From NCBI RefSeq assembly GCF_004337985.1, contig NC_043741.1, positions 74,747-138,746 on the forward strand: DNA of 64,000 bases. The letters run 5' to 3'. The notes under the pieces were generated by a model that made no database searches, was not told the origin of the DNA, and saw only the letters and a list, made by a program, of their open reading frames with translations. Every line of letters starts with the position of its first letter. Within the stretch, counting starts at the first letter, position 1. Shown here piece after piece: positions 46,361 through 57,051 of this stretch. The translations under genes were made by a program, and so were the position numbers. Source of the stretch: Pyricularia pennisetigena. Lineage: Eukaryota; Ascomycota; Sordariomycetes; Magnaporthales; Pyriculariaceae.

Positions 46361-46459
46361 AATCTTAATCCTGCCGGCCGTATTCCCTTGAGGCGATTGT
46401 CGTTAGGAGAGGTGCGATGCCCCCTGGTCTCCCTGGTACCGGCCCAACCCTGGTCGTAA
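46361..46459 (-). repeat. Diverged dispersed repeat, copy B (least mutated)
   Basis: Inverted relative to copies A and C and the most GC-rich of the three. It lies about 210 bases downstream of the stop codon of the small secreted protein gene. Confidence 0.6.
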
Positions 46460-46669
46460 TAAAAATGCGAAGTTACCAATGTTATTGCTCCATATGTAAT
46501 TTTTTTTAAATGTTATGTTCAATTTTAAATCTCTGATTTTTGATAAACGAGCGAAGGCGAGAAAAATTTTGCTTAAACGAATGAACGCGAAATACATTTT
46601 CGCCTTAATCAATAGCTAAGCGTAGCGAAAGTTGCCCCTTGTTGAAAGGTCTTCAAACAAGTTAATGCT

Positions 46670-46945
46670 TTAAACAATATAGCTGGGTGGGGGCACATAT
46701 CCAAGCACACGCCAACCGCTTGGTAGCTCGTCGCATTTGGCATCTGTGCAATCAGAACCTCTAGCCCGGCATCTAAATTTTTGTCCCCGCCATTTCTTTG
46801 TCTCATAACGTCCTTCTGTACTTTGCCCCACGAGTATGGGGTTATTTTCACTGTCGTAAATTTTCCAATTGCACCTGTCGCCATGGACGGTGACAGCGTA
46901 TGCCAAAAATGTAATAGCGGCGGTGGCGATAAACGAAAGCTTCAT
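46670..46945 (-). CDS. Small secreted Cys-containing protein, MAX-effector-like candidate
   Basis: 91 residues from the ATG at 46945. Residues 1-22 form a textbook signal peptide (MKLSFIATAAITFLAYAVTV-HG), and the mature part is about 69 residues with Cys at 25, 59, 66 and 71. The mature size, one Cys at its start, one about 40 residues later, and alternating hydrophobic strand-like segments (N-W-K-I-Y, N-P-I-L-V-G, K-F-R-C-R-A-R, W-R-V-L-G-Y-V) resemble MAX-fold effectors of Magnaporthe-type fungi, secreted beta-sandwich proteins that act in the host. The gene sits alone in an AT-rich repeat island, a usual place for effector genes, and has a TATAAAAG box 163 bases upstream. The frame also opens upstream to 47086, but that part is leader. 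The fold assignment is inference. Confidence 0.7.
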   Translation of the reverse strand: MKLSFIATAAITFLAYAVTVHGDRCNWKIYDSENNPILVGQSTEGRYETKKWRGQKFRCRARGSDCTDAKCDELPSGWRVLGYVPPPSYIV

Positions 46946-47107
46946 TGTTAAAAATAAGAATTTGGAATTTGGCCGGTAAAAGTCGGGATAAAATGGACAA
47001 GGTGTACGAAATGTAGATTGGAATGAAAAAAAGCTTGGAAAACGGTTTGTGGTGTGGAGATGAATGTGAGTGTTGTAACTGTGCACTTAGTGAGAGCTTT
47101 TCAACGG

Positions 47108-47115
47108 CTTTTATA
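47108..47115 (-). promoter_or_regulatory. TATA box of the small secreted protein gene
   Basis: TATAAAAG on the minus strand, 163 bases upstream of the ATG at 46945. Confidence 0.55.
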
Positions 47116-50100
47116 CATTGAATGACTGAACAGATTTAAAGACTTACGAATGAAGATTAGATAATCTAACCCGAGTCGTTTCCTAATAGTTTATTTATAT
47201 GTTTTAATTTATTCGCAGAACCAAGTTTATCGAATGCATAATACACAGCCGCTTGCACATTGAAAACAGAATGTGGTTAATGCATATGTGGATTAGGGTT
47301 GCAAATCGGTTGCATGAGTAGTGCGCAGTCGCAGCATGTGTGCATACCAATATTCCATAAAAAGCACTGTTGGAACCATTATTTCAGCACGTCTACCAGC
47401 CTGCTAGAAGGCGCAATTACACCATGGTACTAAGGGAACCTGCTAAAGGGATTTATAAACTCCGGATTGGATTAACGCCTAACACGTTAAAGCTTCCGAC
47501 CTATACGTGCCCGTAGGAGGGGGAAAAGGGAAAAGGAAAAGTTATGAGATTTGGACCCTCAGCTGGTCAAACCCTAAGTTTGACCCCTGACCAACGATCT
47601 AGTCGGGTACCACCTTTTACCCGCCTAGCGTTTAGTTTAACAGCTTCGTTTGTTTCCTTTCCTTTCTTTTCGATAGAATTTTGCTCCATAAATACTAACA
47701 GTTTGATCTCCCTGCTACGCTAAGCTTGGCCGTAGTAAGAGTTGCATGGATCGAAAAAGCGTCATAACTTGTTTTCGAATGATTGTCATTATGCACTAAA
47801 CTAAGTAGGAGCAATAATTAAGAAAAGATTTCGTAAATCGGAATCACCAAGTAAATAAATCTATAATATAAACTATAATTATAACCATATAATGCGTTTT
47901 ATTATTTGAATTCCAAAGTGGTAAAAATATGAAGATATAATGCTATATAAAATTAAATGGCATAATTCTAAGAACAAATTTTAATTTTAAAAAACCTGCT
48001 TGTTTACATTACTCTGTCAAAAGTCCACCCGGAAAAGCGCCGGAAATGTAAAATACAAGGGCTTTGTAGCTTGTATTTCCACGAAAAGGGATTCCCTTTA
48101 AAAAAAATACCCCTGCTTATATACATTTGTTACCAATATCGCTGGTAAACCGTAGGGCGTCTATATAGCCCGCGTTTGTTGCTAAACCGTGGGCGAGACC
48201 AATTCTCAAAATCCGGCGTTTTTCCTCCGCGGCACCGCGCCTTTGAGCACAGCCGCTTATTTAGGCACCGTCGTAAGCTGCTGGCTTCCAGGATTAAGCC
48301 CCTGGCTGAGCGCGATACATATTACCTTTGAAATGGAAGCAGCAGCTACGTTATACAAATATAATTCTGGCCGGCGATAATTTATTTAGGCCCGGCTCAA
48401 GCTAGACACGGTCGCTGATTCGAACGGTTTTGTACTTCAACGCAATATCCAGTCAACTAATTACGCCCTACATGTAACGCTGTTATTATTAACTATTCAA
48501 GTGGCACTACCTTTCAACTGTTTTTACGGGGTATTGTTTACTTTTCCTCCAATATAGCTGCTCTTACCTGGCTCTCAAACTTTCCGGTCTTTACCAACAC
48601 AGTTTTAGCCGACTAGACTTTTGTTAACCAGACACTTATAGAGTTGCCAAGGAAGCTCGGCGACATTCCAAAGCCAATCGAGCAGCGGGGTAAAGAGTTC
48701 CGAACCATGTTTAAGACGGACGAATGGTGGAGGACAAAGTCCAACCATGATAAATTCTAAAATGAAGAGATGCGGCGTGGATTACAAATTTAATCCAGAG
48801 CCTGGTGTTTGTGCGGGCGGATTCGGCGGCATTGACACTGCAGGAAGCTCCCGTAAAATTATGTATATACAACCTATACTTTGAAAACTCGTTTCAAACG
48901 GCGTTTTCCTGCGGTGCAACAAAATTGCTGCTCTGCATTGGAGATATTATATTTTCTGGCAAGTCGAATCCTACAATCAAATACCGTATGGGTTTCCAAT
49001 GTCCAAGTATAATGTTAGGGAGGTCCCCAGGCTTAATTTACCGCTATTTGGGTTTCTCTATTCCCTTAACCAATAACTGCCTTTCACAAGCTATAGCACT
49101 CGTACCTACATGTTAAACTCGCCATGAAGGCTTCATTGTAAAATCAATACTTAAATACTGTATCGAACGTCTGAAAGGCAAAAGGCGCCCTTTATAGCTA
49201 CCCAGCGCGGTGACTATTTAAAAAGCAGTTTAGCAAAGTCCAACTCCTACAGCCTGACCAATTTTAATCCGGATAAGAATGATATTACTCAAGTAGCGGT
49301 TAATAATACGCCAATTCAGGGAAATATTAGCCGTGTATGTTTCTTGCCAGTTTCAATTACTACGGGTTTTGATATATCAGATTCTTGGAAATAATTTCAA
49401 ACAAAAAGGTAAAAATGGATACGGGGTAATATATTTCATAAACGTCATTCCATTTCCATTTCATGTTTTGAATATAATTGCAATTTTACTACATTTCAAC
49501 AAAAAGATTTATTTATATTAATACGTAGAATACATGTTTTACCGGTTTTACCACGGGGGCCCAAGGGTTGCCAAAAAAAACCCCGCGTTCAATTTTGGGC
49601 CGGGCGCGCGCCCCTACGGGTGGGGTTTGGCATACTTTGCTCCAGGGATTCCTCTGGGATTTCAACGGGAGGATACCGCTTTTTTTATGTGAAAACAAAT
49701 TAGATAAGACAAACGCTGCTGGATTAACAACTAAACAAGGGTAAGTATCAGTGACATTCAGTAAAAAGCCTTTGAGCATCCCGTCATTAATAGCATCCCG
49801 TTATTAAATAAATAGTACCTAAACCAGGGTAAATCACGTCAAAGAGGCGAAATTGAGGTGTAGATAGGCTCCGTCGCATGTTTTTAGTTTTAAATGCCGA
49901 AATTCGTGGCTTAGTCTAGAGCGTCCAATTACAAGAGGGTTGTTGCATTTTCAAAAGGTAGTGGTGTCCCTTGGCCCTTTACAGTACTGACTCGTTTTCA
50001 CATTCGCCTTTTTCAAGTTCTGGAACATTTGCATTTTGCAACATGTTACTTTTCTTTTGGCTTTTTACCTGCACCTTAGTTGAGCTTATAATGCTGGCAA

Positions 50101-50150
50101 CCTTATTCTTGTTTCATTTTGTAACAAGTTTAATCAACCCAGGGAAAGAA

Positions 50151-50819
50151 ATGGTCTGCTCCTCCGCCCTCTTCAGCTGCACCCTTGTATCTTCGCTGTT
50201 GGGCGCTGCCACAGCGGTCGGTGAACCAAGAGCCCCAGGCGGCGAGACATCAAACATAGCGACCGTGAGGACACAACGAGGCCCAGAGGTGGCCATACAC
50301 CTAACAGTCCCACGCATGCTCTACCTCGGCGACATCCGCCGACCAGGTGATGTTTTGAACGCGGGTGGTCTTCGTTCCTCGGGAAGGGGCAAACAAGATA
50401 TTCCAGTCACGGCTAATTTCTGGGAGGCCCAGGAAAAGGCCATGCAGCTGATCGGCATCGCTAACGAGGCGGCGGTTCAGAGTGCCAAAGAGCCGCGGGC
50501 TGGGATGCAGCTGTTCAGTAAACCACCGCGGCAGACGGTGGATTTTGGTTACATTTATCATGTCGATACGACCGGCATTGAGGAGATGTTCGTCCGCGAC
50601 ACACCGCGCGATGCAGTCTCCAGGACTAAACCTGGCGACGTCTTCTTCCAGTCGGATCCCAGAGAGCAGTTCAAGGCGACGGCCCCAATCCCCAAGTCGC
50701 ATATCGCAGGATGGTATCTGGTCTTGCCGGACGGGCGAACTGTTTACTATGAGAATGATGACGGACAGGCAGTCACTGCGCCACGAAGGGGAGCCTTGGC
50801 TGGCTTGAAGGGGGTATGA
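50151..50819 (+). CDS. Secreted protein with heat-labile-enterotoxin-A-like (ADP-ribosyltransferase-fold) domain
   Basis: 222 residues from the ATG at 50151, which begins a signal peptide (to about residue 22). The frame opens further upstream to 49971, but that part is hydrophobic AT-rich leader. Residues 57-80 (L-Y-L-G-D-I-R-R-P-G-D-V-L-N-A-G-G) match the start of the enterotoxin A / pertussis-type domain found in many secreted proteins of plant- and insect-associated fungi. The strand F-G-Y-I-Y-H-V-D (132-139) and the I-P-K-S-H-I-A-G-W segment (180-188) also fit. At the position of the catalytic Arg of this family (after the Tyr) the residue here is Leu59, so enzymatic activity is uncertain. 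It lies at the right border of the AT-rich island. Confidence 0.7.
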   Translation: MVCSSALFSCTLVSSLLGAATAVGEPRAPGGETSNIATVRTQRGPEVAIHLTVPRMLYLGDIRRPGDVLNAGGLRSSGRGKQDIPVTANFWEAQEKAMQLIGIANEAAVQSAKEPRAGMQLFSKPPRQTVDFGYIYHVDTTGIEEMFVRDTPRDAVSRTKPGDVFFQSDPREQFKATAPIPKSHIAGWYLVLPDGRTVYYENDDGQAVTAPRRGALAGLKGV

Positions 50820-51389
50820 TGGATTTTATTGTGAAGGGCCTTGAATCGTTTCTACTATTTTGTACTTTCTCGATTGAGGTCCCCTGAAATCTGCTTCTCC
50901 GCCGCGCCTAGGCAGCTCATGGCCTATTCACCTCCTTCTGAACCTACACCACCGGGCTCTGGTAGCTTTCATTGAACAACATCTCTCCAACTCTTGCAAT
51001 AATACCGACAGTCGCACCAAGCGGGCTGCGCCTCCAAATCCAGAAAAAAGTTATCCGGCGCTGAGTCAGGGCATAAACCGTCAACCCGGGCCCTTATGCA
51101 TGGTAATGATAAGGGCCGGCTTGGCCGGGGCCAGGATCCATAACACGCAAGGTTGGCTAATGGTCAAAGATGACATATACAGAAAGCACTTTCGTCTGGA
51201 GCCGAGTCGGATTTTGTACTGGCTTAAAGGCACGGCACGAAAAGGCTGGATGAATTTGTGCGGTTTATCAACTCAAAGTACTTTTTTTCTTTTCTTTTTT
51301 TTTTCAGCTGAATGACAAGGTCATGCTTCTAGCTGTTGCAGGCACCACCTCACTCGTATTTCGTTTCGCCCGGGTACAGAAATTGGTCT
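50820..51389. other. Convergent intergenic region
   Basis: 3' regions of the enterotoxin-A-like gene and the beta-trefoil-like gene. T-rich tract near 51286-51304. No gene seen. Confidence 0.5.
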
Positions 51390-51863
51390 CTAAGCCAGAA
51401 CCAGGATATCCCAGACACACAAGGGCCCAACAATGTTCTGCACGTTGATCACCTCGGCTCCATCGCTGCGGAGAAAGGTTCCCGGAACGCTGATGGATTC
51501 TATGCCGTTGTTGCCGCTGGCCTGAGTGACGAGTCGAAACATGGCATGGTCCGACGGGCCCGGGTGGATGTTTTGGGTGTATTGGCAGTTGACGGTGCCG
51601 GTTCCCATCTCGCCCTTGGGCATCTTCAGGACCGCGGCGCCTTCGAACCTCAAGAAGACGCCCGGGCTGTTGGGCGCGCGGATCGACCACACGTTGTCAC
51701 CCCACTTCTCGAGATAGAGCGTTTCGTTGACGCCGATCTGCGCGGAGAGAGAGACTTTGCCAGCTCCGGTAGCCGAGGGGGATGTCACTCCCCGGCCGTC
51801 AATGCTCAGGTACTTGCCCGACTTGCTGTGCTTGATGGCACATTTGATGGTGACGAAAGACAT
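51390..51863 (-). CDS. Beta-trefoil-like (agglutinin/fascin-like) protein
   Basis: 157 residues from the ATG at 51863 (MSFVTIKCAIKHSKSGKYLSI). The sequence falls into three similar parts, each with an alternating strand pattern: roughly K-S-G-K-Y-L-S-I-D-G near 15-24, S-P-G-V-F-L-R-F-E-G near 67-76 and V-P-G-T-F-L-R-S-D-G near 125-134. This threefold repeat suggests a beta-trefoil, as in fungal lectins and protease-inhibitor-like proteins. There is no signal peptide, so it is cytosolic or non-classically exported. The ligand is unknown. A TATATAAA box lies 123 bases upstream. The frame opens further upstream to 52052, through the TATA box, so that part is not coding. Confidence 0.65.
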   Translation of the reverse strand: MSFVTIKCAIKHSKSGKYLSIDGRGVTSPSATGAGKVSLSAQIGVNETLYLEKWGDNVWSIRAPNSPGVFLRFEGAAVLKMPKGEMGTGTVNCQYTQNIHPGPSDHAMFRLVTQASGNNGIESISVPGTFLRSDGAEVINVQNIVGPLCVWDILVLA

Positions 51864-51985
51864 GATTGTGATTGAAGGCTTTTTTTTTTGAAAGTTTGAT
51901 GACTGAGATGATGCGATATATCGATAGGCAGTAGAGTCTGTTTGATCTGACTTGAAGTTTGTTGCGAGTAGGGGCATATCATGTG

Positions 51986-51993
51986 GTTTATAT
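51986..51993 (-). promoter_or_regulatory. TATA box of the beta-trefoil-like gene
   Basis: TATATAAA on the minus strand, 123 bases upstream of the ATG at 51863. Confidence 0.5.
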
Positions 51994-54619
51994 AGAAAAA
52001 AGAAAATAAAAGAAAATACAAGAATACCTGCTCTATCATAGAGGCAGTCCAACTTTTCATACTAAGTTAGAAAACTAATTAACAAATAAATAATGGTAAT
52101 ATTACTTTGCAGCGTTAAAGTTAGTAGGCCAGCTCTGCGCACTGCAGACACAAATGAAGCTCAACCATGCATGTTCACTTGCTTTTGACTGCATATCGCA
52201 CAGGCGTGCGGCCCGTTATATCCCTTCTTGGCTGCGCTTTACCGTTTGACAGATCACCTGGGCAGCGACTCGAATACAGATCACCTCAAGAATCTCACAC
52301 CGCTCTTTTTTTGCGTCTTGGCATTGCACCCCTTTTGCGATCAGAGAGTTGTTGAGAAGCGCAGCGTGCAGAATGTGGATGTTGCCGTATTAACCGTAAC
52401 AGAATGGCAAAAATAAGTAGTGGTTGCGTCGAGAGATGGCCTAGAACCACTTTGAAAACGCATGCAGGCGTTCACCCACACATACACAACCACACAATTT
52501 GGCATGGCGGCGAGAAAACGCAAAGTTCTTGTGGAAGCTGCCTCTGAAAGTCGACCTTGACCTGATGAACATTGCACTTGTCATACTTATTTTTTTTTTC
52601 CTTGCCTCTTTTGTCAAAGGGAGTTCACTAACGTCATACCAGATTCCTGTTCAATTGCTTCTCTTAGACTTTGGCAGAGTGTAACGGAGGATAACAGAGG
52701 CACTCGTACAACGGACGTTGCAATTCCACGTCTTTGCTGCCCACTGGAAAATTTGCTTATGAGTACAAGATACAGTTTATTTTGGGGCTAGAGTGGTTGT
52801 TTCTGTCACATGCGCCTGGATCTTGCCAAACGATGCAACTCTGGAAAGAAAAGAGAAAAGAAAAGTAACGAAAACCAAAATTAACCTTGGATAAGCAATA
52901 CGGACGCACCTCAGGACAGCTTATTCGCTGAGGAGAGTATTAAATGCAGGGCGGCAAGGTCCATTCGGGCCCCCTGAGCATCCCGAGATCGCAATAGGGA
53001 TGCCGGACCTGTGGTCCACAGCTTACCGCGTCACGGACCGTTATGGGCCTCTCCTGTTGATCACACCAACCAGAGGCCCACGTCCTTTAGCAGCTGTATA
53101 TGCAGATAGAAAACGGATCCTTTTGGATATCGAGTGCGATGATACTTGTAGCTGTGGATTCCCAGGACGGCTTTTGCAGTGTCACGAAACCGAATAGATT
53201 GAATGCGTGGGGGGCAGCATGAACTGGCCATTAACATATGAGCTGCAGATGGTAGCGTCCTGAGAGCCTGTTCACCATCGCGATCAACTAATGCAATGCA
53301 AAATTCAGGAGGCCCTCGATCAGCGGGGTCGGAAATAACGGTGCTATCGAATTGGCTGGTCCTGGCCTTGGGGGGGTTTTTGGTGGCGTTGCTTGTGATG
53401 ATGAGCTTTGTTTGGGTGGCGAATCATAAAGGACGGGGACGGCATCTGCGATAGACATCTTGGCATCGCAGGCTGCAAGAAGCAATTGCTCGAGATTGAT
53501 TGGCAAGGCAGCGTCTGATATGAAAACTATACTGGGCTCGCAAAAAAAAAATATAAAAAAATAAATTCACTTTCCGACGATCATAAGGGAAAGACTCTTT
53601 TGGTTGGAATGATAATCTTGCTGCAATGCACCTCGCTTCGCGAGCTTGGCAGCATATCGGCTGCTTCCAGACCAGGCCATGTCCAGCAACCGGGTTATTA
53701 TCTTAATCTGCCACGATTTCCTGCATGATTACCTGAGCTAATTGAAAATGGACTTCCTTTTGGAAAGCCACCCATTCACGAGATTCAAATCGGCATGGCA
53801 TCGTTGGTGAGCGACCAGCAGATGGCTAGTGGCAAGCGTAGAGAGGGTCGGGCTGCCCTGGCCTTGGCAGCTGTATGTAGTTACTCGTGAGTATGACCAA
53901 GTGCTCTTTACGCAGCCCCTTTAGCAGCCTAAATTGGACAGCACATTGATCTTATGCATGCATGTCCTGTGGTATTGGTGATTGTGTCATGGGACGCGGT
54001 ATAGGTTGTCGATCTAAAGAGGTTAGAATCCTAGGCTCCAAAGTCAAGCAAAGGATGAATGAAGGTTGCGGCACTGCAGGAAGAGGAAGGCTGACCCAGC
54101 TGCCTTATACTCTTAACCCGCCCAGGCATCATCAAAAGGCCTATTTGGAAAGAAAAAGACATAGGTTAGATGATGCATCATGCAAATGAGAGTTGCTTTC
54201 GATGATGCAGGCGAGGCAGCGCAAGTGACTTGTCCGCAAGAAAGATGATTACATTCAGCATCCACGGCCTCCTTGCTCTCGTCTCCGAAATCAGATCTTC
54301 ATCTTTCCCTCCCAACAGAAAAACACTGTCAACGCCAGAAGCACTGCAATGAACCAGTCAGTCTCGGCAAGACTGTTGCGCGAAAACTAACCATACATTG
54401 GTTCTAATGGGTGCTGAATTGGTTGCTCCAGATGTCATGCTTGATTTTGCATTTGTTTTCCCCAACGTGGACTGTATAGCCTTTGTTATCCTCGCAACCC
54501 TTGATGCACTTTTGTGTCTGTTGCGGTCTGTTTGGTAACTGGAAGAACTGCCTTGATTTGGAAAGACCTAACCTGTCGTTTTATTTCTTTGTCCTTTTCT
54601 TTCTTTAGATGCTTGAGTA

Positions 54620-54670
<51 letters not shown>

Positions 54671-54863
54671 TCAACAAGCTCGTTTTACTAGCATTTACCA
54701 TCACCTGGCCCCAGCCGGCGGTGCAGCCGCGTATCGTCGTCAATCGGCAGTAGTGGAGAAAAAGTGGACAAATGTTTACGTTAATTCAAGTTTCACGTTC
54801 AACAGCCTCTTTTTCACTCTATGCTCGGAAATCCATACTACGTTTGAGTCTTGACTTTTCTAG
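51994..54863. other. Gene-poor interval
   Basis: About 2.9 kb without a gene I can support. Contains an (AG)n microsatellite (54622..54666) near its right end and A-rich tracts near 53540. Confidence 0.5.
54622..54666. repeat. (AG)n microsatellite
   Basis: About 22 AG units. Confidence 0.92.
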
Positions 54864-55077
54864 TCAGGCCGCCGAGCGGTTCAAAGTCTAAACCATCATT
54901 AGCAACCTATGTGTGCCGCGTCAAACAACCCCAAAAGACAAGCAAAACAAGGCGGATGACACTTACACGACCGACGGTTGCCTTTTGGCGTGCCAGAAAG
55001 AACAAGCCGAGCACTATGAGGCCGACGGCGACGACGGGAACCAGAACGCCGATGAGGATGGCCTCTGAGTCTCCCAT
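54864..55077 (-). CDS. Micro-protein with one membrane helix
   Basis: Two exons, 55077..54967 and 54887..54864 (donor GTAAGT, acceptor GTTTAG), give 44 residues. After MGDSEA comes a hydrophobic helix of about 23 residues (I-L-I-G-V-L-V-P-V-V-A-V-G-L-I-V-L-G-L-F-F-L), then a basic tail (A-R-Q-K-A-T-V-G-R) and a short C-terminus. The negative-before, positive-after charge pattern predicts a single-pass protein with a cytoplasmic C-terminus. Very short, but the high GC content in an AT-rich interval and the clean in-phase intron argue for a real gene. The function is unknown. Confidence 0.45.
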
Positions 55078-55371
55078 TTTGGCAATGCTTTACGATTGTA
55101 GATGTGTACAGGTTTTCTGCAAGGGCGTGTTTTCTTTTAACTTGGGAATACTGGATTTTGTGCCCTAATGGCAGATTCTGCAAGAGCCATTCTTTTGAGC
55201 GGGGGTTCTTTTATACGGCTTTTGGTTGCCGACAGTGTCAGCAGTAATGTGACCAGATGTGATGCGGCGGGTTGTGTGAGTGAGTTCATGTCGGTGAATG
55301 ATGCACTTGATTTAGAAATTCACCGGCGACAGGTACCCCTTCGATGCAGTCTCTCATCTCTCGACTACTTT

Positions 55372-57051
55372 TCAAACAAACTCAAACTTCACATGCTCCC
55401 AGCTGTGCCTTCGTTTTATCTCCACCCGGCCACCATCGCCTCCTTTGGCCGGCTTCGCACTCACCTCGAATATCCTCGCTGGCCGCATTTTGACATTGTC
55501 TTGCTTCAAGCCCACAATGTCAAAGCCAATCACCAGCGCGGCAACGAACCCCAAGATCTCCTCGTTGGCAAAGTTCCGCCCGGGACAGAGGTACGGCCCG
55601 CCGCCAAAGGGCACGTAGCCCAGCCCGCCCTTTGTCGACCTGATCTTGTGCTTGGACTGCGCCGCGAACCGATGCGGGTCGAACTCCTCCACGCCGCCGC
55701 CGCTGCCGTCGCTGCAAGACTCGGGCGCTGCTGCCGCTGCTGCCGACGACCAGAACGACGGCGCCCGATGCGTGATGCCGGCCGGCATGATGACCTGCAC
55801 GCCCTTCTTGAGCAGGTACGCCCTCCCGTCTGGGCTCTGGTCCGCGGGGATTTCAATGTCGGCGTGCGTCGACCGCCAGCCTATCCACTGGCTCGACAGC
55901 CTCAGGGCCTCGCGGACGCAGTTGGCCAGCAGCGGGCAGCTGTGCTCCAGATCGGCCGTCTTTATGCGGACGAGCAGCTTTGCGTCTCGGACGCCGTCCT
56001 GCTGCTCCAGCACATGCAGCACTCCTTCCAGCTCCGCCCTCAACTCCGCCACCAGCCCCGGGCGGAGGTAGACGTTGGCCACGGTCCAGAACAGCGACGG
56101 GACGGTGTTGCTGGTGGCGCCGTGCATGGTGGTGATCTCGTGCGGGGCGAACTGGGCCGCGCTCAGCCCGGCCTCCCTCAGCAGGGCGGCGCGCTTCTGC
56201 ACCACGTCGGCCGCGCCGTGCACCTCGTCCCCGGCGGCGTAGTAGTCCACCAGCGCCGCGTGCACCCTGTCCCGGGCCCGACAGCCCGCCGGCGCCAGGG
56301 CGCGCGCCACGGCCGAGGTGGGCGACAGCAGCAGCGTGCCGAGGCAGCGCTCAAAGGTCCACTGGTCGCGTATCAGCCCGGGCCCGCGCGTTCGGTAGGG
56401 GTTGCGGCGGCCGAAGAAGGCCTCGGCGGTCGCCATGCTCGCGAGGTCGCGCAGCCAGACGTACAGGCCCTGCGGCGTGGGGGTGGCGCGGGGCAGGGCG
56501 TTGAGCCGGGAGGCGAGGTAGGCGAAGGCGCGCCGCTCCATGCTGCGCATCGCGTCGCCGCCCAGCATGCTGCCCGCGGCCTGCATGTAGCGGCGCGAGA
56601 CGTCCGGGCGGTCGAGCACCGCCATGACGCGCCGGTCGACGCCGAAGCCGGCCGGGACCGCCGCCGCCGGGTACGCGTCGTACTCGACGGCGCGGGACCG
56701 CACCACCGCGTGCTGCAGGTCCGGGTGGAACACGGCGTAGCACTTGACGGGGCCCAGGAAGAAGGTCGCGACGGGCTTGGTCGGGTGCGAGGCCCAGACG
56801 CGCTGGGCGTAGCCCGTGTGGCTGGTCAGCGCGCCGACGAGGTGCCCGATGTAGGGGATTCTGGGTCGGATCAGCGGCGGTTCGCGCGGGTCGAGCCCCG
56901 GGTTGCGGGAGGCGAGGTGTTGGAGCAGGAGGGTTGTGGCGAGGACGACCAGAGCGCTGGTGAGCAGGGCGATCTGGGCGGTTGCGAGCAGGTTGGGATC
57001 GAAGCCCGAGTGACCGGACACGGCGGTGGTTGTGACGGTGTTTGTTGCCAT
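55372..57051 (-). CDS. Cytochrome P450 monooxygenase
   Basis: Single exon of 559 residues. An N-terminal membrane anchor (about 28-50) precedes the P450 fold. The helix K motif E-x-x-R appears as R-E-A-L-R, and the heme-binding loop is P-F-G-G-G-P-Y-L-C-P-G-R with Cys489 as thiolate ligand. A helix-I-like segment (A-P-H-E-I-T-T-M-H-G-A-T-S-N-T) contains A-T-S-N in place of the usual A/G-G-x-D/E-T-T. That, together with the G-G-P-Y-L-C-P-G heme loop, points toward the CYP7/CYP8-like group. It would act in the ER membrane with a P450 reductase. The substrate is unknown. Several inserted Ala/Ser-rich loops, for example before helix L, make it slightly long. No other obvious biosynthetic gene adjoins it. 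Confidence 0.9.
   Translation of the reverse strand: MATNTVTTTAVSGHSGFDPNLLATAQIALLTSALVVLATTLLLQHLASRNPGLDPREPPLIRPRIPYIGHLVGALTSHTGYAQRVWASHPTKPVATFFLGPVKCYAVFHPDLQHAVVRSRAVEYDAYPAAAVPAGFGVDRRVMAVLDRPDVSRRYMQAAGSMLGGDAMRSMERRAFAYLASRLNALPRATPTPQGLYVWLRDLASMATAEAFFGRRNPYRTRGPGLIRDQWTFERCLGTLLLSPTSAVARALAPAGCRARDRVHAALVDYYAAGDEVHGAADVVQKRAALLREAGLSAAQFAPHEITTMHGATSNTVPSLFWTVANVYLRPGLVAELRAELEGVLHVLEQQDGVRDAKLLVRIKTADLEHSCPLLANCVREALRLSSQWIGWRSTHADIEIPADQSPDGRAYLLKKGVQVIMPAGITHRAPSFWSSAAAAAAPESCSDGSGGGVEEFDPHRFAAQSKHKIRSTKGGLGYVPFGGGPYLCPGRNFANEEILGFVAALVIGFDIVGLKQDNVKMRPARIFEVSAKPAKGGDGGRVEIKRRHSWEHVKFEFV

Larger units (their letters stand above)
44450..50000. repeat. AT-rich, RIP-like island
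   Basis: About 5.5 kb of strongly AT-rich DNA, in contrast to GC-rich genes on both sides. It is full of TATA/TTAA-type words and almost free of long open frames. It contains related repeat copies that differ mainly by C-to-T and G-to-A changes (44894..45000, 45297..45356 and 46361..46459). The likely origin is mobile-element sequence mutated by repeat-induced point mutation. The effector candidate at 46670..46945 is the only gene supported inside. Confidence 0.75.

Noticed and set aside
48189..49116. Short open frames in the AT-rich island
   Set aside because: No sustained coding character or motif. Probably remnants of repeats or chance.
49513..49779. Possible gene on the minus strand at the island's right side
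   Set aside because: 88 codons with no domain. GC-rich patch looks like a repeat fragment rather than a gene.
53980..54050. Sequence GGTTAGAATCC resembling a tRNA T arm
   Set aside because: No matching D arm or anticodon stem could be placed, so chance resemblance or a decayed relic.
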